Assembly (NCBI GenBank): GCA_947383145.1
Contig: CANDCH010000011.1
Coordinates: 1-59,476, forward strand
Origin: an uncultured bacterium
GTDB taxonomy: Bacteria; Bacillota; Clostridia; Oscillospirales; Oscillospiraceae
DNA: 59,476 nucleotides
Direction: 5' to 3'
Part shown: positions 40,582 through 48,911 of the stretch, piece after piece
How positions within the stretch are numbered: position 1 is the stretch's first letter
How the letters are laid out: each line of letters starts with the position of its first letter
Translations under genes and position numbers: made by a program
The notes under the pieces: generated by a model
Databases searched by the model: none
Seen by the model: the letters and a program-made list of their open reading frames with translations, nothing else
Told to the model about the DNA's origin: nothing

Positions 40582-41025
40582 TCAGCCGTGCCCGTCCGGG
40601 AACGCGCCGGCCAGCCGCCGGGACAGCTCGGCCAGCGCCGGGGGAAAATCGGCCTCGTAGCCGTACCAGAGCACCTCGTCCCGGTTGGCGCACACCAGCG
40701 GGACAAAGGCGGTAAACAGGCTCATGAACCCGCCGGGGCAGGCCTCCGCCAGCGGCTTCCCGTCCCGGAGGGCCAGCAGGGTAAAAGTGCTGAGATAATA
40801 CCGGGGCACCTTTTTCAGCTCCGCCAGCCGGATGGGGGTGCTGGGGCCGACACGGGCGCTTTTTGCTTGGCGCAATTCGGCCCGAAAGCTGAGGCCGGAA
40901 ATGGCGGGCAGAGCGAAAGCATCCTGAATCTGCCGGGTCAGCGTTTGGACAGCCTGTTCCTCGTAGGTCAGGATTCGCTCCAGCAGGCCGCTGTCCGACC
41001 GCTGTTCCTTCAACCGATGGGTCAT
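40582..41025 (-). CDS. Hypothetical protein between rpe and recR
   Basis: A 147-residue cytoplasmic protein of unknown family. It starts MTHRLKEQRSDSGLLERIL, has a helical N-terminal half (YEEQAVQTLTRQIQDAFALP) and later PRYYLSTFTLLALRDGKPLAEACPGG and VCANRDEVLWYGYEADFPPAL. The start at 41025 is supported by CGGAGGTAGGGG upstream, inside the end of rpe, and leaves a 4-base gap to the rpe stop, so translation is probably coupled. No motif suggests a function. Confidence 0.7.
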   Translation of the reverse strand: MTHRLKEQRSDSGLLERILTYEEQAVQTLTRQIQDAFALPAISGLSFRAELRQAKSARVGPSTPIRLAELKKVPRYYLSTFTLLALRDGKPLAEACPGGFMSLFTAFVPLVCANRDEVLWYGYEADFPPALAELSRRLAGAFPDGHG

Positions 41026-41029
41026 TCCC

Positions 41030-41674
41030 CTACCTCCGCAGGACCGCGATGGCCGCCGCCGGATCGTCCGCGCCGTAGACCGCGCTGCCCGCCACCAGCA
41101 CCGTGGCCCCGGCCTCGATGACGGCTTTCGCGTTGGCGGGACCGATGCCGCCGTCAGCCTCCAGCTCGCAGGCGGGGTTGTAGCGGTCGATGAGGGCGCG
41201 GACCTCCCGGATGGTGGAAAGCTGCTCCTCCATAAACGCCTGCCCGCCAAACCCCGGCTCCACCGTCATCACCAGCACCATGTCCAGCCGCTCAATGTAG
41301 GGCAAAACGGCCCTGGCCGAGGTGATGGGCCGCAAAGCGACGGCTTTCTTCACCCCGTTGGCCTCCATGGCCCGCAGGGCGGCGGCGATGCGGGAGGGAT
41401 GGTCCGCCTCCAGGTGGACGGAGAGCAGGTCCGCCCCGGCCTTGCAGAAGGCGTCGATATAGCGCTCCGGCTTGTCGATCATCAGGTGGACGTCGAGGAA
41501 CATATCGGTGTGTTTGCGGATGGACTCCACCACCGGCGCGCCGACGGTGAGGTTTGGCACAAACATGCCGTCCATCACGTCCACATGGAGCCAGTCGGCG
41601 GCGGATACCCGCTTGATGTCCCGCTCCAAATTGCAAAAATCCGCCGAGAGGATGGAAGGGGCGATCTTGACCAT
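41030..41674 (-). CDS. rpe: Ribulose-phosphate 3-epimerase
   Basis: Rpe interconverts ribulose 5-phosphate and xylulose 5-phosphate in the pentose phosphate pathway. The 214-residue TIM barrel has KIAPSILSADFCNLERDI, the metal-binding HVDVMDGMFVPNLTVGAP, FLDVHLMIDKPERYI, MTVEPGFGGQAF and ELEADGGIGPANAK. GGGAG lies nine bases before ATG 41674; an ATG five codons upstream (41689) is less well placed. The gene is minus strand, upstream of the hypothetical gene and recR. Confidence 0.97.
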   Translation of the reverse strand: MVKIAPSILSADFCNLERDIKRVSAADWLHVDVMDGMFVPNLTVGAPVVESIRKHTDMFLDVHLMIDKPERYIDAFCKAGADLLSVHLEADHPSRIAAALRAMEANGVKKAVALRPITSARAVLPYIERLDMVLVMTVEPGFGGQAFMEEQLSTIREVRALIDRYNPACELEADGGIGPANAKAVIEAGATVLVAGSAVYGADDPAAAIAVLRR

Positions 41675-41866
41675 GATTTTCTCTCCCATTTTCTAAAATA
41701 TCCGCCTGGGGACGGGCCCCGTCCCGGCGAAGAGGCGGCGCACCCGCCGCCCTTCCGCATAGGATGGAACACGCGGAGGTCGCCGCCGGGGCCGGTCGGG
41801 CGGTTCCCCCACGCCCCCCGCTCGCGCCCGGCCCGCCCCTGGGACGGCGCGCCGCACCTGAATACT

Positions 41867-41890
41867 CCCCGCCGCCGCAGGGCGGCGGGG
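41867..41890 (-). terminator. Terminator after ilvA
   Basis: CCCCGCCGCC (41867-41876) pairs perfectly with GGCGGCGGGG (41881-41890), ten bases after the minus-strand ilvA stop. It has a weak U-tract. The rest of the 225-base gap to rpe holds nothing I recognise. Confidence 0.65.
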
Positions 41891-41899
41891 GGATTTGAG

Positions 41900-43123
41900 C
41901 TATCCGGTGATGGTGCCGCTGGCGGCCACCTCTTTGACCTGATAGCCCGCCTTGCGCAGGGCGTCCAGAATGGACCCCTTGTGGGACAAGCCGAAGGCCT
42001 CCAGGGTGACCTTCAGCTCCACCCCCGCCTGGCGGTTGATGTTGACGAACTGGTTGTGGTCCAGCTTGATGATGTTTCCGTTGAGCTGGGCCACCAGGTC
42101 GGCGATGCGCAGCAGCTCGCCGGGCCGGTCGGGCAGCTGCACCGAGAAGGTGAAAATCCGCCCCCGGTTGATGAGCCCGTGCTGCACCAGGGAGGAGATG
42201 GTGATCACGTCCATGTTGCCGCCGGACAGCACCGGCACCACGTTCTGCCCCGGGCAGTCCAGATGCTTCAGCGCCGCGATGGTCAGCAGCCCCGCGTTCT
42301 CCACGATCATCTTGTGCTTCTCCATCACGTCCAGGAAGGCGTCCACCAGCTCGTCGTCCTTGATGGTGATGACGCCGTCCAGGTTTTTCTGGAGGTAGGG
42401 GAACACCCGGTCGCCGGGGGTTTTCACCGCCACGCCGTCGGCGATGGTGGTGACCTGGTCCAGGGTGACCACATGGCCCGCCTCCAGGCTGGCCTTCATG
42501 GACGCCGCCCCGGCGGGCTCCACGCCCACGACCTTCACCGACGGGTTGAGCAGCTTGGCCAGGGTGGCCACCCCCGCCGCCAGCCCGCCGCCCCCGATGG
42601 GCACCAGGATCACATCCACGTCGGGCAGGTCCTTGAAAATCTCGTAGGCGATGGTGCCCTGGCCGGTGGACACGGTGAGATCGTTGAAGGGGTGGACGTA
42701 GGTCAGGCCCTCCTCCTCGCTGAGCTTGGCGGCCAGCGCCGCCGCGTCGTCGAAGGTCTCGCCGTGGAGCACCACCTTGGCCCCATAGTCCTTGGTGTTG
42801 TTCACCTTCACCAGGGGGGTGGTGGTGGGCATGACGATGGTGGCCGCCACCCCTGCCGCCTGGGCGGCGTAGGCCACCCCCTGGGCGTGGTTGCCGGCGG
42901 AGGCCGTCACCAGCCCCCGGGCCTTCTCCTCCTCGGACAGGGTGGAGCACTTGAAATAGGCCCCCCGGATCTTATAGGCCCCGGTGACCTGCATGTTTTC
43001 CGGCTTGATGTACACGTGGCAGCCGGAGGCCTTGGAGAAAAAGGGGCTGTACATCAGGTCGGTGCGGTGGAGCACGCCGTCCAGCGTTTTCCGGGCGGCT
43101 TTGAAATCGTCTAACGTCATCAT
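41900..43123 (-). CDS. ilvA: Threonine ammonia-lyase with ACT-like domain
   Basis: This PLP enzyme deaminates threonine to 2-oxobutanoate, either for isoleucine synthesis or for threonine catabolism. The 407-residue protein has the PLP-lysine segment YKIRGAYFKCSTLSE, SAGNHAQGVAYAAQ, the glycine loop PIGGGGLAAGVATLAK, and a C-terminal ACT-like regulatory region (GRIFTFSVQLPDRPGELLRI). The short C-terminus (one ACT) matches the catabolic/clostridial type rather than the biosynthetic two-ACT E. coli enzyme. GGGAGTCC lies upstream of tandem ATGs at 43123 and 43120. A near-consensus promoter precedes it. Confidence 0.95.
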   Translation of the reverse strand: MMTLDDFKAARKTLDGVLHRTDLMYSPFFSKASGCHVYIKPENMQVTGAYKIRGAYFKCSTLSEEEKARGLVTASAGNHAQGVAYAAQAAGVAATIVMPTTTPLVKVNNTKDYGAKVVLHGETFDDAAALAAKLSEEEGLTYVHPFNDLTVSTGQGTIAYEIFKDLPDVDVILVPIGGGGLAAGVATLAKLLNPSVKVVGVEPAGAASMKASLEAGHVVTLDQVTTIADGVAVKTPGDRVFPYLQKNLDGVITIKDDELVDAFLDVMEKHKMIVENAGLLTIAALKHLDCPGQNVVPVLSGGNMDVITISSLVQHGLINRGRIFTFSVQLPDRPGELLRIADLVAQLNGNIIKLDHNQFVNINRQAGVELKVTLEAFGLSHKGSILDALRKAGYQVKEVAASGTITG

Positions 43124-43171
43124 TTGTGAAGGACTCCCTTATCTGGCGGACCGCCGTGTTAAAAGCACTCT

Positions 43172-43200
43172 ATTTTACATGAAGAAATTGTTAAAGTCAA
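43172..43200 (-). promoter_or_regulatory. Promoter of ilvA
   Basis: On the minus strand TTGACT (43200-43195) and TAAAAT (43177-43172) are 17 bases apart, about 50 bases before the ilvA start. Confidence 0.75.
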
Positions 43201-43220
43201 CCGTCTGAGCCCCCTTCTTC

Positions 43221-43250
43221 TTGACAGGGGGCTTGTCCGGGGAGTAAAAT
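43221..43250 (+). promoter_or_regulatory. Promoter of xpaC-telA operon
   Basis: TTGACA (43221-43226) and TAAAAT (43245-43250) are 18 bases apart, 33 bases before the xpaC start; divergent from the ilvA promoter. Confidence 0.75.
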
Positions 43251-43283
43251 AGAGTTCAGATTTTTGGAAAGGGGGCAAAAGCC

Positions 43284-43985
43284 GTGGCCTATGTGAAAAA
43301 GCGCAGCGTACTGCCCGTCTACTTTGTGGGACTGACGTGGCTGGCGTGGGCGTGGCTCCTGCGCCTGCCGCTGTACCGGCCCACCCATTATATTATTGTG
43401 GCGCTGCTCTCCGTCATCGCCTACCACGCGGGCAAGATGATTTTCCCCGACCGGGGATATGAGACGGCGGACCCGGCCCAGGCCGCGTCCCGGCCGGAGC
43501 CCCAGCCCGCGCCCAAACGGGAGGAGAAGCCCAAATCCACCGGCAATCCCGAGATCGACGCCCTGCTGGCGGAGCGGGACCGGGCGCTGGGGGAGATGCG
43601 GCGGCTGAACGACTCCATCGAGGACCCCAAAATCTCCGCCCAGATCAGCCTGCTGGAGTCCACCACAGGCAAGATCATCGACACCGTGGCCGCCAGCCCG
43701 TCCAAGCTGCCCCAGATCCGCAAATTCATGAACTACTACCTGCCCACCACCCTGAAGCTGCTCAACGCCTATGACCGGATGGATTCCACCGGGGCGGCCG
43801 GGGCCAACATCGACGGCACCAAGGGCAGGATTGAGGACATGCTGGACACCATCTGCGCCGCCTTCGGCCGCCTGCTGGACGACCTGTACGGCGAGGAGGC
43901 CATGGACATCTCCGCCGACATCACCGTGATGGAGCAGATGCTGGCCCAGGAGGGGCTGGGCGGCATGACCCTGGGCGGGCAGTGA
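43284..43985 (+). CDS. xpaC: XpaC-family membrane protein (5-bromo-4-chloroindolyl phosphate hydrolysis family)
   Basis: A 233-residue protein with one or two N-terminal membrane helices (about residues 12-28 and 37-53: VYFVGLTWLAWAWLL and YIIVALLSVIAYHAGKM). A Pro/Glu linker and a cytoplasmic helical domain follow (NPEIDALLAERDRALGEMRR, IRKFMNYYLPTTLKLLNAYDRM, RIEDMLDTICAAFGRLLDDLYG). In Firmicutes xpaC is almost always paired with telA, as here. The name comes from an indicator phosphatase phenotype; the true role is unknown, possibly envelope stress. GTG is the start, after GAAAGGGGGC. First gene of a five-gene plus-strand run. Confidence 0.85.
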   Translation: MAYVKKRSVLPVYFVGLTWLAWAWLLRLPLYRPTHYIIVALLSVIAYHAGKMIFPDRGYETADPAQAASRPEPQPAPKREEKPKSTGNPEIDALLAERDRALGEMRRLNDSIEDPKISAQISLLESTTGKIIDTVAASPSKLPQIRKFMNYYLPTTLKLLNAYDRMDSTGAAGANIDGTKGRIEDMLDTICAAFGRLLDDLYGEEAMDISADITVMEQMLAQEGLGGMTLGGQ

Positions 43986-43995
43986 GGAGGGCGGC

Positions 43996-44289
43996 ATGAG
44001 GAAGAAAATCCCCAAGGGCGGCTACCGGGTGCTGGCCATCGTGTGGACCCTGGCCGCGGCCGCCATGGCGGTGGCGTTTGTGCGGCGGCTGGCGGAGTTC
44101 AACCTGCTGCTTCTGCTCCTGCTGGTGCTGAGCGTCCTCACTGCGTCCAACTACTGGAAGCTCTACCGTAAAACCCCGGGTGAGACGGCCAGGGATTTTC
44201 TGCGCACCCCGCCCAGATTCTCCGGCCGCCCGGTGCTGTTTGACAGCGATCCCCAAACTAATGATTCGGAGGAGAATACCCATGAGTGA
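43996..44289 (+). CDS. Small two-helix membrane protein between xpaC and telA
   Basis: A 97-residue protein with two membrane helices (about 12-29 VLAIVWTLAAAAMAVAFV and 36-50 LLLLLLLVLSVLTAS) and a cytoplasmic C-terminus rich in charged residues. I do not recognise a family. It overlaps telA by 8 bases and starts 11 bases after xpaC, so it is clearly an operon member, perhaps a subunit of an XpaC-TelA membrane complex. Confidence 0.75.
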   Translation: MRKKIPKGGYRVLAIVWTLAAAAMAVAFVRRLAEFNLLLLLLLVLSVLTASNYWKLYRKTPGETARDFLRTPPRFSGRPVLFDSDPQTNDSEENTHE

Positions 44290-45505
44290 CGAACTGAACA
44301 TGATGCCTGAGCTGACCCTGGACCCCACCGGCTCCGCCGCCGCCGCGGCCGCGGCCAAGGAGGCGGAGGCCGCGGTCCCCAAGGCCCCCGAGGCCCCCAG
44401 CCTGACCCTGGAGGGCGCCATCACCCCGGACGACGCGGCGGCGGTCCAGGCCGCCCGGGACGCCCAGGCCATCCAGCTGGACGAGAGCCAGCTGTCCGAG
44501 GCGGAGCGGAAGGTGGTCAACGACTTCGCCCAGAAGATCGACATCACCGACTCCACCCAGGTGCTCCAGTACGGCGCGGCGGCCCAGAAGAACATCGCCG
44601 GCTTCTCGGAGAACGCCCTGAACAACGTGCGCACCAAGGACCTGGGTCAGGTGGGCGAGGCCCTGTCCTCCCTGGTGGTGGAACTGAAAACCTTCGGCCA
44701 GGAGGAGAAGAGCGGCATTTTCGGCTTCTTCCAGAAGAAAAAGAACGAGGCCCTGGCCCTCAAGGCCAGCTATGACAAGGCGGAGGTCAACGTGGACAAG
44801 ATCGCGTCCATTCTGGAGGGGCACCAGGTCACGCTGATGAAGGACATCGCCATGCTGGACCAGATGTACGAGCTGAACACCAAGTATTACAAGGAGCTCA
44901 CCATGTACATCCTGGCGGGCAAAAAGGCGCTGATGAAGGCCCGGAACGAGGACCTGGAGGAGATGCGCAAAAAGGCGGCGGCCTCCGGCTCCCAGGAGGA
45001 CGCCCAGAAGTACAACGACTACGCCAACCTGTGCAACCGCTTCGAGAAGAAGCTCCACGACCTGGAGCTGACCCGGATGATCTCCATCCAGATGGGCCCC
45101 CAGACCCGGATGATCCAGAACAACGACGCGCTGATGCTGGAGAAAATCCAGTCCTCCCTGGTGAACACCATCCCCCTGTGGAAGAGCCAGATGGTGCTGG
45201 CCCTGGGGCTGGAGCACTCCCGTCAGGCCACCGCCGCCCAGTCCGCCGTCACCAACATGACCAACGAGCTGCTGCGCAAAAACGCGGAGATGCTCAAAAT
45301 GGGCACCATTGAGACCGCCAAGGAGGCGGAGCGGTCCGTGGTGGACATTGAGACCCTCCAGCACACCAACCAGCAGCTCATCACCACCCTGGACGAGGTG
45401 ATGCAGATCCAGAAGGACGGCGCCCAGAAGCGCAAGGAGGCCGAGCTGGAGCTGGGCCGGATCGAGGGCGAGCTGAAGCAGAAGCTGCTGGAGCTGCGGG
45501 GGTAA
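44282..45505 (+). CDS. telA: Toxic anion resistance protein TelA
   Basis: A 407-residue soluble helical protein of the TelA/KlaA family, linked to tellurite and other toxic anion or antibiotic stress. After a low-complexity Ala/Pro N-terminus, the conserved core contains FAQKIDITDSTQVLQYGAAAQ, GEALSSLVVELKTFG, FGFFQKKKNEALALKASYDKAE and the C-terminal VVDIETLQHTNQQLITTLDEV, then an EAELELGRIEGELKQKLLEL coiled coil. The start at 44282 has GGAGGAG eight bases upstream. It overlaps the preceding membrane protein gene. A palindromic intergenic repeat follows its stop. Confidence 0.93.
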   Translation: MSDELNMMPELTLDPTGSAAAAAAAKEAEAAVPKAPEAPSLTLEGAITPDDAAAVQAARDAQAIQLDESQLSEAERKVVNDFAQKIDITDSTQVLQYGAAAQKNIAGFSENALNNVRTKDLGQVGEALSSLVVELKTFGQEEKSGIFGFFQKKKNEALALKASYDKAEVNVDKIASILEGHQVTLMKDIAMLDQMYELNTKYYKELTMYILAGKKALMKARNEDLEEMRKKAAASGSQEDAQKYNDYANLCNRFEKKLHDLELTRMISIQMGPQTRMIQNNDALMLEKIQSSLVNTIPLWKSQMVLALGLEHSRQATAAQSAVTNMTNELLRKNAEMLKMGTIETAKEAERSVVDIETLQHTNQQLITTLDEVMQIQKDGAQKRKEAELELGRIEGELKQKLLELRG

Positions 45506-45665
45506 GCGCGACGATAGCCGCGCAGGGGAGCTTGGAGCGGAGCGAAGGCAAAAGCCCAAGGCCCACACAGTGGGACTGGGTTTTGCCTGAGTCGCAGCGA
45601 AAGCGCCCCGGCCGCGCGGCCAATCGGAGCGTGATAACGCCGCGCGCCCAATCTGAGCGCAATCA
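45506..45665. repeat. Palindromic intergenic repeat copy
   Basis: The 160 bases between telA and the TPM gene hold a diverged copy of the repeat found at the window end. The shared core is CAAAAGCCCAAGGCCC ... GGGACTGGGTTTTG, which folds into a long hairpin (45546-45588). Stem bases differ in both halves together (GGAC/GTCC versus AGGC/GCCT; CCCGC/GCGGG versus CCCAC/GTGGG), so the structure is conserved. Confidence 0.8.
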
Positions 45666-45688
45666 CACTGCAGTAGAAAGGATTTTCC

Positions 45689-46306
45689 ATGAGAGGTATT
45701 CTGATTTTTGTCCTGTGCATCGCGGCGGTGGGGACCGCCATGGGGGTCGTTGCCGCTGGAGTGAAAAATAAGCGGGTGAACATCTTCAAAACCCAGGCGG
45801 GGGCGTGGCTGTTCACCATCGTCATGGTCATCGCCGCCATCGGCATCGGCTATGCCAAGGCTCCGTTCAACAACAGCCCCGCTCCCGAGCCAGGGCTCCA
45901 GCAGGGGCCGGGGACATACCCCTCCTATGTGCGGGACGACGCCAACGTGCTCTCCGCCCAGACCGAGCGGGTGCTGTATGAGCGCAACCTGCGGCTGTGG
46001 GAGCGTTACAGCGTGTCCATCGGAGTGGTCACCTGCGACAACGCGGAGGACCTGGGCGAGTACGCCATGAAATGCGCCGGGGAGATGGGCCTGGGCGGCT
46101 ATGACTTCACCGTGGCGCTGGACATCGCGGGGGAAAATTACTGGCTGGTCCAGGGGGGCGACATCCGCCGGAGGTTCACCGACCAGGACTGTTCGGATTA
46201 CGCCTATGACTATATGGAGAAATCCTTTGCCAGGGGCGACTATGACAAGGCGGTGTTGGACCTCACCGAGGCTTTGGAGGTCTGGTACGGCGACTACTAC
46301 GGCTGA
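45689..46306 (+). CDS. TPM-domain membrane protein
   Basis: A 205-residue protein with two N-terminal helices (about 4-22 ILIFVLCIAAVGTAMGVVA and 38-56 GAWLFTIVMVIAAIGIGYA), then a TPM domain. The domain has YVRDDANVLSAQTERVL, the central VSIGVVTCDNAEDLGEYAM, and GGDIRRRFTDQDCSDYAY near its end. TPM domains are small alpha-beta modules, some with phosphatase-like activity, often next to Gly-rich membrane proteins, as here. It follows telA in the same direction and precedes the Gly-rich protein by 21 bases. The substrate is unknown. Confidence 0.85.
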   Translation: MRGILIFVLCIAAVGTAMGVVAAGVKNKRVNIFKTQAGAWLFTIVMVIAAIGIGYAKAPFNNSPAPEPGLQQGPGTYPSYVRDDANVLSAQTERVLYERNLRLWERYSVSIGVVTCDNAEDLGEYAMKCAGEMGLGGYDFTVALDIAGENYWLVQGGDIRRRFTDQDCSDYAYDYMEKSFARGDYDKAVLDLTEALEVWYGDYYG

Positions 46307-46327
46307 GCGGAGAGAGGAGGCGGTCCC

Positions 46328-46888
46328 ATGGACGGATTTTCTGAGCTGATTATCATCATCGTGCTGGCGGTGATCCTGCTGCTGGCGATGGAGGGCTCCC
46401 ACCGGCGGCGCTGGCGCAGCGGCTGGTACGGCCCCACCTACGTCTACCGTCCCTTTTATATCTTCCGCCCCAGGCCTCCGCGGCCTCCCAGACCGCCGCG
46501 CGGCCCCGGCTTCGGCCCCGGTATGGGGTTTGGGTCCGGCCCCGGGCCCGGAATGGGATTCGGACCGGGCCCGGGTCCGGGCGCGCGGCCAGGTCCCCAT
46601 CCCGGCGCGGGCCCCCGACCCAAGCCCGGGCCCCGGCCAGGGGGCTCCTTTGGAGGAGGCCGGCCCTCCGGCGGCGGCGGGCGGCCCTCGGGCCCCCGCC
46701 CGGGCGGGTCCTTTGGCGGCGGGCGGCCTATGAGCGGCCCCCGACCCGGCGGGCCCTTCGGGGGAGGCCGTTCCTCCGGCGGCGGAGGGCGTCCCGGCGG
46801 CTCCTTCGGAGGCGGGCGCTCCTTCGGCGGAGGAGGCCGTCCCGGCGGCGGCTCCTTTGGCGGAGGCCGCGGCGGCGGACGGCGGTAA
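46328..46888 (+). CDS. Gly/Arg/Pro-rich low-complexity membrane protein
   Basis: A 186-residue protein with one N-terminal membrane helix (about residues 6-21, ELIIIIVLAVILLLAME). The rest is low-complexity sequence: a Pro/Arg stretch (RPRPPRPPRPPRGPG), PGPG turns, and repeated GGSFGGGRP units up to the C-terminus. The frame is confirmed by periodic GGN/CGN/CCN codons and GAGAGAGGAGG before the start. Similar Gly-rich partners accompany TPM-domain proteins elsewhere. Likely disordered and perhaps wall-associated; no function assigned. The repeats make slippage and variation likely. Confidence 0.7.
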   Translation: MDGFSELIIIIVLAVILLLAMEGSHRRRWRSGWYGPTYVYRPFYIFRPRPPRPPRPPRGPGFGPGMGFGSGPGPGMGFGPGPGPGARPGPHPGAGPRPKPGPRPGGSFGGGRPSGGGGRPSGPRPGGSFGGGRPMSGPRPGGPFGGGRSSGGGGRPGGSFGGGRSFGGGGRPGGGSFGGGRGGGRR

Positions 46889-46924
46889 CCCCACGAAGCT
46901 TCGAGGGCAGGCCCGCAGGGCCTG

Positions 46925-46980
46925 CCCTCCGCTTGTTGAAAAAGCCTGCCCCTGGGCAGGCTTTTTCAGCAAGCGGAGGG
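46925..46980 (+). terminator. Terminator of xpaC-telA operon
   Basis: CCCTCCGCTTG ... GCCTGCC (46925-46950) pairs with GGCAGGC ... CAAGCGGAGGG (46955-46980) through a long stem with few mismatches, with T-runs inside both arms. Expected to end the upstream operon. Confidence 0.8.
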
Positions 46981-47120
46981 AGCGCGGCGTCCTCCCAAGA
47001 CGGCGGCCGCGCGCTTTTCCGTGCCCAAATCATACGGCCCCGTCTCCAAAAGAAACTGAATTGGGGCGATTTGCCCCGCGGGCCAGTCTGAAAAGTCCAG
47101 GAGGAAAACTGGAATAATAC

Positions 47121-47149
47121 TTGATAAATTTCTATAAGGATGATATGAT
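47121..47149 (+). promoter_or_regulatory. Promoter of FapA-like gene
   Basis: TTGATA (47121-47126) and TATGAT (47144-47149) are 17 bases apart, in an unusually AT-rich patch 80 bases before the start at 47231. Confidence 0.65.
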
Positions 47150-47230
47150 ATATAATAAGATGGAGGGCTGGCAGGAACTGGGCCTTTGCGGCCGGCCAAA
47201 GGCGGTAATCCTTCAAAATAGAGGGAGGAG

Positions 47231-48820
47231 ATGGACTTGGCGCTCTTTGATCGTTTGGTCCCAAGAGGGACGGGCGAGCAGAAAAGGAAGCTGTTTGCCC
47301 CTGCCCCTTGTATGAATAAATTTTCAGAGTTGGACGAGACAAGCAGAGAGGCAAAAGAGCAGTATCCGGACGATGTCAAAATTGTGGATGAGTTCACCTG
47401 GGTTTTGAAGCAGACGTGCAAGGCCAGATATAAAAAAGCGCTGGAGGAGCAGCAGCCCCTGAAGGCGGAGGCGCGGTTCTTCCTGGCGGAGGACCGAATG
47501 AGCGCTTACGCGTGCCTGCTTCCGCCGGAGAACAAGGGGGATGAAATCACCCTGGATGAGTTCCTGGAGGATATGCACTACGAGGGCATCAACTTCGGCA
47601 TTTTGCAGGAGCAGGTCAAGCAGGAATTTGAGGCCGGGTACCTTCATATATTCCCGGTGGCGCGGGGGAAGCTGCCCCAGGAGGGGCAGGACGGCAAGGT
47701 GACGGAGCTCTTCCAGCGGCGCAGGAATATGGGCCTGGAGGTGCAGAACGCAAGCCAGGTGGATTTTGGGGAGGACGTTCCCCTGCAGCCCATCCGCAAG
47801 GGAAGCGTCATCTGCCTGATCCGGCTCCCCCGGGCGGGGACGGACGGCATGGACGTGACGGGGCAGACGCTCCCCTGCCCGAAAACCGTCCGGGCCAGGA
47901 TTCCCCAGGGGGAGAACACCATCATCAACCGGGGCGGTCAGGCCTTGACGGCGGGCGTGGACGGAATCCTGTACATCGAAAACGATCAGTTCTGCATTCA
48001 TGAGCAGAAGATCATTGACGGCGATCTGGATCAGTTCCAGGGAACCCTTCGGATTTCGGGCAATCTCTATGTCGGCGGAAATGTGGACGGCGGGGCTAAT
48101 ATCGAGGCCTCCGGCGACATCGTGATCAACGGCAGGGTGGGACGGGCCCGCGTGACGTCCACCGGGGGAACCATCCGGGTTCAGCGGGGCATCTACGGCG
48201 CAAGCGGCAAAACGTTCTTAAAGGCGGCCGGTCAGGTGCAGTCCCCGGTGGTGGAGCAGGCTGTCCTGACCGTGGGGACCAGCGTCATCACGGAGACGAT
48301 TCTGAACAGCGAGGTTCAAAGCGGCGGCACGGTTTACGTCATGAGCGGGCGCGGAATGATTGTGGACAGCGTGATCCGGGCGGGAGACAGCATTCTCTGC
48401 CAGCGGGCCGGAAACCTGGCCGGGGGCCGCAATCAGTTTTCGGTGGGCTATCCGCCGGAGGTCCCGGAGAGCTGGAAGCGGGTCAAGGCGGAGCTGGCCG
48501 ATGTGCAGGCGACCTTTGAAAAACTGTGGGAGACCACCACGGGCCTGCGGAGAAAGGGCTCCCGCATGTCCGGCGAGGAGCAGGAGCTGCTGGAGCGGCT
48601 TTTGGAGCAGCGGGGCCTTTACGCCGAAAAGCGGGAGGCTCTGGCGGGAGAGCTGAAGGAGCTAAACGCGGTGCTGAGCAAAAAGACCAAGGGGAGAATC
48701 CGGTGCGAAAAGCTGTTTCCCCTTGTGGAGGTCCAGATCGGCAGGGTGGCGGAAACCATTACCACAGAAGAGGAGCTGTGCGAAATTCACGCGGCGGACA
48801 ACAAGATATTTCTGCGCTGA
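47231..48820 (+). CDS. FapA/DUF342-family beta-helix protein
   Basis: A 529-residue cytoplasmic protein of the FapA (DUF342) family. An N-terminal alpha/beta part leads to a conserved RIPQGENTIINRGGQALTAG segment, then a repeated beta-strand region (LRISGNLYVGGNVDGGANIE, GDIVINGRVGRARVTSTGG, IRVQRGIYGASGKTFLKAAG, VQSGGTVYVMSGRGM) forming a right-handed helix. A coiled coil (SWKRVKAELADVQATFEKL ... ELKELNAVLSKK) and a short C-terminal strand domain follow. Relatives are linked to polar localisation or cell-surface functions, including flagella; no flagellar gene lies nearby. GGGAGGAG five bases upstream supports the start. It is monocistronic, with its own promoter and a very strong terminator. 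Confidence 0.88.
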   Translation: MDLALFDRLVPRGTGEQKRKLFAPAPCMNKFSELDETSREAKEQYPDDVKIVDEFTWVLKQTCKARYKKALEEQQPLKAEARFFLAEDRMSAYACLLPPENKGDEITLDEFLEDMHYEGINFGILQEQVKQEFEAGYLHIFPVARGKLPQEGQDGKVTELFQRRRNMGLEVQNASQVDFGEDVPLQPIRKGSVICLIRLPRAGTDGMDVTGQTLPCPKTVRARIPQGENTIINRGGQALTAGVDGILYIENDQFCIHEQKIIDGDLDQFQGTLRISGNLYVGGNVDGGANIEASGDIVINGRVGRARVTSTGGTIRVQRGIYGASGKTFLKAAGQVQSPVVEQAVLTVGTSVITETILNSEVQSGGTVYVMSGRGMIVDSVIRAGDSILCQRAGNLAGGRNQFSVGYPPEVPESWKRVKAELADVQATFEKLWETTTGLRRKGSRMSGEEQELLERLLEQRGLYAEKREALAGELKELNAVLSKKTKGRIRCEKLFPLVEVQIGRVAETITTEEELCEIHAADNKIFLR

Positions 48821-48832
48821 GCGGCGCTCTGC

Positions 48833-48896
48833 CCGGCAAGAGGATAAACGGCGTTCCGCCCCCAAGGGGGCGGAACGCCGTTTATCCTTTTGCCGG
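48833..48896. terminator. Very long palindromic terminator
   Basis: A 23-bp perfect stem (48841-48863 with 48866-48888) is extended by CCGGCAA/TTGCCGG outside it, with T-rich right arm. It separates the convergent FapA-like and RpiR genes and can act in both directions. Confidence 0.9.
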
Positions 48897-48911
48897 AGCT
48901 GTCTGAGGCCG

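Noticed and set aside
46500-46880. CRISPR-like or tandem repeat array
   Set aside because: The repeats are coding Gly/Arg/Pro units of variable length in a continuous frame, without unique spacers.
44258-46972. 904-codon minus-strand frame across telA to the Gly-rich gene
   Set aside because: Shadow of at least three real plus-strand genes with ribosome sites and known domains.
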